This document shows positions 33,218-35,794 of a DNA stretch of 35,794 bases, piece by piece. A model generated the notes under the pieces. It saw only the letters and a list, made by a program, of their open reading frames with translations, ran no database searches and was not told the origin of the DNA. Position numbers and translations under genes: made by a program. Each line of letters starts with the position of its first letter. Within the stretch, counting starts at the first letter, position 1. Source of the DNA: Actinomycetes bacterium (lineage in GTDB: Bacteria; Actinomycetota; Actinomycetes; Propionibacteriales; Propionibacteriaceae); NCBI GenBank assembly GCA_021803025.1, contig JAJZQV010000023.1, positions 1-35,794 on the forward strand, written 5' to 3'.

Positions 33218-34074
33218 CAGTCGAGCGTGACGAGTACGCCGCCCTGAGCGGCGAGCTTCTTCTCCTTGGCCGCGTCGTGGCGTCGGCAGATGAACTCCGC
33301 GACCACGTACATGATGGCCATGGGAAGCGCGAGCGCCGTCATGGAGAAGGGGTCGGTCGACGGCGTGGCGATGGCTCCGAAGACGAAGCATCCGAAGATC
33401 GCGACGATGCGTGCCTTCCGGAGCTGCTGGCCCGTCAGCACGCCGGCCAGGTTGAGCATCACGAGGATGACCGGCAGGAGGAAGGAGACGCCGAACAGCA
33501 GCGTGAGCAGGAGCTCCAGCCCGAGGAACGAGTTGAGGTCGAGCTGGTTGATGATCCCCAGGCCCTGAGGCGTGAACTGCAGCATGACGCTGATGCCCTC
33601 AGGCAGGACCATGTAGCCGACCGCGCAGCCGAACAGGAAGAGCGGGATCGAGGACGACAGGAAGTTCCGCGCGTACCGCTTCTCGTTCTCGAGGAGCGCA
33701 GGCACGATGAACTTCCACAGCTGGTACAGCCAGATGGGACATGCCGCGAGCACTCCGGCGACCAAGGACACCTTGAGGGCCAGCATGAACGGCCCCGAGA
33801 CGTCGCGGTTGACGACCTGCGTGGCCACCTCGGGGTTCCACGCCTTGAGCTGTCCAAGTGCGGCATCCCACGGCCACATCACGACGTTGAGGATGGGCCG
33901 GTAGAAGAACGCGGACAGCGACGAGGTGATGACGATCGCGACGGCTGAGACGATCACCCGGTAGCGCAGCTCGCGCAGGTGGTCGTACAGGGACATCGTG
34001 CCGTCCGGGGTCGACGGAGGAGGTTTCAACACCGTCCAGACCCGCCGTACCCCGCTGAGAGCGGACACGGTCAC
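33217..34074 (-). CDS. tatC: Twin-arginine translocase subunit TatC
   Basis: A 285-aa inner-membrane protein with six transmembrane segments, the receptor for twin-arginine signal peptides. Seen: MSLYDHLRELRYRVIVSA with the conserved HLxELRxR (from about residue 27), the PF--- loop (SGPFMLALKVSLVAG), LYQLWKFIVPALLENEKRYA with conserved Phe and Glu, and the late ATPSTDPFSMTALALPM. GTG 34074 overlaps the tatA stop as GTGA. The first ~25 residues before MSLYDHL are an extension common in actinobacteria. Confidence 0.96.
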   Translation of the reverse strand: MTVSALSGVRRVWTVLKPPPSTPDGTMSLYDHLRELRYRVIVSAVAIVITSSLSAFFYRPILNVVMWPWDAALGQLKAWNPEVATQVVNRDVSGPFMLALKVSLVAGVLAACPIWLYQLWKFIVPALLENEKRYARNFLSSSIPLFLFGCAVGYMVLPEGISVMLQFTPQGLGIINQLDLNSFLGLELLLTLLFGVSFLLPVILVMLNLAGVLTGQQLRKARIVAIFGCFVFGAIATPSTDPFSMTALALPMAIMYVVAEFICRRHDAAKEKKLAAQGGVLVTLD

Positions 34075-34322
34075 TTGTCCTTGCGGGTCTCCGGAGTCAC
34101 GATCTCGGCATCCACGGGCTCTGAGACGTCCTCATCCGCCGGTACCTCCTTGGAAGCCTCGATGCCTGTGGGGGCCTTGACCTCTTCCTTGAACTCTCTG
34201 ATGGCGCGTCCCGCGCCCTTGCCCATCCCCGCAAGCCGGGAGCCGCCGAACAGCAGCAGTGCGACAACGAGCAGGATGACCCACTCCATGCCGCCAGGGA
34301 GACCGGCGATCAACGCAGTCAT
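34071..34322 (-). CDS. tatA: Twin-arginine translocase subunit TatA
   Basis: An 83-aa protein: one N-terminal membrane helix (EWVILLVVALLLFGGSRLAG, about residues 12-31) with the conserved FG-x-LP-type hinge here as FGGSRL, an amphipathic helix (GKGAGRAIREFKEEV), and an acidic tail. TatA oligomers form the Tat pore. ATG 34322 has AAGGAG 6 nt upstream, so the longer in-frame start at 34370 is rejected. Coupled to tatC. Confidence 0.94.
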   Translation of the reverse strand: MTALIAGLPGGMEWVILLVVALLLFGGSRLAGMGKGAGRAIREFKEEVKAPTGIEASKEVPADEDVSEPVDAEIVTPETRKDK

Positions 34323-34353
34323 GTAAGACTCCTTCAGTTCGAACGGGCCCATC

Positions 34354-34575
34354 CTAGGCCCGAGTTGCAAGATTCATGCCATGGCGCGGGCTGAGCACGC
34401 CGGTGGCCGGAGGGGCCCCGATCCTGCTCAGCTCGACCGCGATGTGCGAAGCCGTGACTCTCAGCGACCGAAGCTCGGCGTTGAGCTCCCGGAGAGCGCG
34501 CCAGAGGCGCCGGCCGAGCACGAACTGGACCGCAAGCGAGACGACGACGATCGCCGACCAGATCCAGATCCACAC
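34354..34575 (-). CDS. Small membrane-anchored protein between pafC and tatA
   Basis: A 73-aa protein with one N-terminal helix (WIWIWSAIVVVSLAVQFVLG) followed by a basic, likely coiled segment (RRLWRALRELNAELRSLRVTASHIAVELSRI). I do not recognise a named family. GTG 34575 is taken as the start because TAGGGT lies 7 nt upstream; the TAG of this box is also the stop codon of pafC. A longer start at 34623 would run into pafC. Position in the pafBC-tat block suggests co-expression with tatA. Confidence 0.6.
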   Translation of the reverse strand: MWIWIWSAIVVVSLAVQFVLGRRLWRALRELNAELRSLRVTASHIAVELSRIGAPPATGVLSPRHGMNLATRA

Positions 34576-34582
34576 GGCCGCG

Positions 34583-34588
34583 ACCCTA
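34583..34588 (-). promoter_or_regulatory. -10-like box overlapping the pafC stop
   Basis: TAGGGT (minus strand), whose first three bases are the pafC stop codon, lies 7 nt from the GTG of the small membrane protein. It may start a leaderless transcript covering that gene and tatAC. Confidence 0.4.
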
Positions 34589-35554
34589 CACCGACCCCTC
34601 TGGGCGAGGCATGTCGGCCGCACGAGACCACGCGTCGTGTCGGCTGACAGCCTCCCGCGCGGCGAGTACGGCCTCGTCCTGGGCCGCCAGGGGCTCGACG
34701 ACCTCCGCCTCGCCTCCGAGTCTCAGCACGAGCTGGCGCAGCCACGAGGGGTCGAGGACCCGGAGCGTGACGAGGTCCCCGGAGGCGCTCACCGTGGGGT
34801 AGTACTCGGTCATCCAGCCGGCCGACTCCCGGACCCGCAGCGTCACCTCGGTCGCCGCCTCGGACAGCCAGCCGTCACGTGCCGGCGGCCTCCCGTGGTC
34901 GGACGCCTCCTCGCCGGTGGCCTCCACGGCGATGACGCGGTCGAGCCGGTAAGAACGCCAGCCGTCGCGGTCCACCGACCACGCCTCGAGGTAGGCGGAG
35001 CCGTCGCGGACCACGAGCGCTGCAGGGTCCACGACCGGCCGGGTGGTCTCGCCTCGCGACCCGCCCTCGTAGGTCAGCCTGACCTGCCGGCGGCCCTTCA
35101 TCGCGTCCACGAGCGCCTGGCGTACCAGCTCGTCGCCCGTGACGATGGACACGACGGCCGGGGGACCTTCCTCCCACGACATCGTCGCCAGCTTCGCGCT
35201 GGCCGAGTCGATCGCCTCGTACGACTCCGGCGCAGCCACCTCCCGTACCGCCTGCAGCGCGAGCCGCAGCGTACCGACCTCGTGGGGCGCGAGGCGCAGG
35301 GGCTTCGACAGGATGTCCGCGTTGCTGAGGCGGATGACGCCCTGGCCCTCGACGGCGTCCATGTCGACCTCGATGAGGTCTCCCGGCATGCCGCCCGGCA
35401 GTCCGCACATGAACGCGACCCACAGGTCGGCCATGAGCTGCTTGGGCGTGAGGGAGAAGGCGGCGGCCGCCTCCGCGAGCGGGATTCCCGGGCGCGCCTG
35501 GAGGTACGGGATGAGCGCCAGGAGCCGGGCGACCTGGTCGGCGCTGGTGCTCAT
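34586..35554 (-). CDS. pafC: WYL-domain transcriptional regulator PafC
   Basis: A 322-aa DNA-binding protein: N-terminal winged helix-turn-helix (residues 1-70, RLLALIPYLQARPGIPLAEAAAAFSLT), then a WYL domain (about 140-225; GRRQVRLTYEGGSRGE through AYLEAWSVDRDGWRSYRLDRV) and the WCX C-terminal segment (WLRQLVLRLGGEAEVVEP). With PafB it forms the activator of the mycobacterial-type, LexA-independent DNA-damage response, responding to single-stranded DNA. ATG 35554 overlaps the pafB stop as ATGA. Confidence 0.92.
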   Translation of the reverse strand: MSTSADQVARLLALIPYLQARPGIPLAEAAAAFSLTPKQLMADLWVAFMCGLPGGMPGDLIEVDMDAVEGQGVIRLSNADILSKPLRLAPHEVGTLRLALQAVREVAAPESYEAIDSASAKLATMSWEEGPPAVVSIVTGDELVRQALVDAMKGRRQVRLTYEGGSRGETTRPVVDPAALVVRDGSAYLEAWSVDRDGWRSYRLDRVIAVEATGEEASDHGRPPARDGWLSEAATEVTLRVRESAGWMTEYYPTVSASGDLVTLRVLDPSWLRQLVLRLGGEAEVVEPLAAQDEAVLAAREAVSRHDAWSRAADMPRPEGSV

Positions 35555-35794
35555 GGCCGCTCCGTCGACAGGGGCCGCGCCGCCACGGCACGGAGCCGCC
35601 TGAGGGTCGCGTCGCGGACCTCCTCCGGCCCGAGGACAATCACATCGGGTGCTGCCGCAGCAGCCTGGTCCGCGATCTCCTGCACCGACCCGTACGGGAC
35701 GGCGTGGACGACGTAGCCCTCGGGTGCGGGCAGGTCCGCCTCCGTGCCACGGCGACGGAGCGCAGGGGCCGCGGTCCCCCGGATCCGCGGTGGG
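35551..35794 (-). CDS. pafB: WYL-domain transcriptional regulator PafB, C-terminal part (cut by window end)
   Basis: The last ~80 codons of an open frame that runs off the right edge. The readable end (RGTEADLPAPEGY, then VVHAVPYGSVQEIADQA, then DVIVLGPEEVRDATLRRL, ending LSTERP) has the strand-strand-helix pattern of the WCX end of WYL proteins. Together with the ATGA overlap to pafC this supports PafB. The N-terminal domain is outside the window. Confidence 0.8.
   Translation of the reverse strand, partial: PPRIRGTAAPALRRRGTEADLPAPEGYVVHAVPYGSVQEIADQAAAAAPDVIVLGPEEVRDATLRRLRAVAARPLSTERP

Overview
This looks like a chromosomal segment of a high-GC actinobacterium (Actinomycetota). The evidence is strong G/C bias at third codon positions, a pafB-pafC-tatA-tatC-helY block, ilvB-ilvN-ilvC with leuB, ilvE and cimA close by, a 6-kDa DUF6458-type membrane protein, a GT87 mannosyltransferase, and many starts that look leaderless (a TANNNT -10 box 7-8 nt before the start codon). 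I cannot name the genus from sequence alone.

Layout. 1-2.7 kb: a DEAD-box RNA helicase and a CtaA-like membrane protein on the + strand, then about 650 bp without a gene but with inverted and tandem repeats. 3.4-6.9 kb: a three-gene sugar cluster on the minus strand (AGE-family epimerase/isomerase, PfkB kinase, mannitol-1-phosphate-5-dehydrogenase type enzyme). It is visibly less GC-rich than its surroundings and lies just 3' of tRNA-Glu, so it is probably an acquired island. 7.3-7.5 kb: tRNA-Glu(CTC) and tRNA-Gln(CTG). 7.5-12.8 kb (minus): ilvE, cimA, a small LiaF-C-like protein, a FAH-family hydrolase and a CPBP membrane protein. 12.8-14.3 kb (plus): leuB, with a group II truncated hemoglobin coupled by a GTGA overlap. 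14.3-15.1 kb: a repeat-rich gene-free stretch and a DUF6458-like gene. 15.2-17.7 kb (minus): a persulfide/sulfite detoxification operon (CstB-like persulfide dioxygenase-rhodanese fusion, single-domain rhodanese, TauE/SafE exporter) behind a promoter with two CsoR/CstR-type palindromes. 17.8-21.4 kb (minus): ilvB-ilvN-ilvC with a transcription attenuator whose leader peptide reads M-R-I-V-L-V-L.

21.4-25.5 kb (minus): a membrane protein, then hisF, a 2-hydroxyacid dehydrogenase, a HIT protein and a GT87 glycosyltransferase, all joined by 4-bp ATGA overlaps. 25.6-28.5 kb (plus): a tldD-tldE protease pair. 28.5-29.3 kb: a secreted CAP-domain protein. 29.5-35.8 kb (minus): pafB (partial), pafC, a small membrane protein, tatA, tatC, a diacylglycerol-kinase-family lipid kinase and the Ski2-like helicase helY.

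How it works together. Six branched-chain amino acid genes are grouped here. IlvBN, IlvC and IlvE cover most of the common Val/Ile/Leu route, LeuB acts in leucine synthesis, and CimA makes citramalate for an isoleucine route. The ilvBNC part is controlled by attenuation that senses Ile/Val/Leu charging. The sulfur operon sits between ilvC and leuB and is flanked by two near-identical hairpins, which suggests insertion into the amino-acid locus. No CRISPR array, transposase or rRNA was seen. The most interesting items are the operator-embedded persulfide operon, the apparently leaderless attenuator peptide, and the tRNA-adjacent sugar island.
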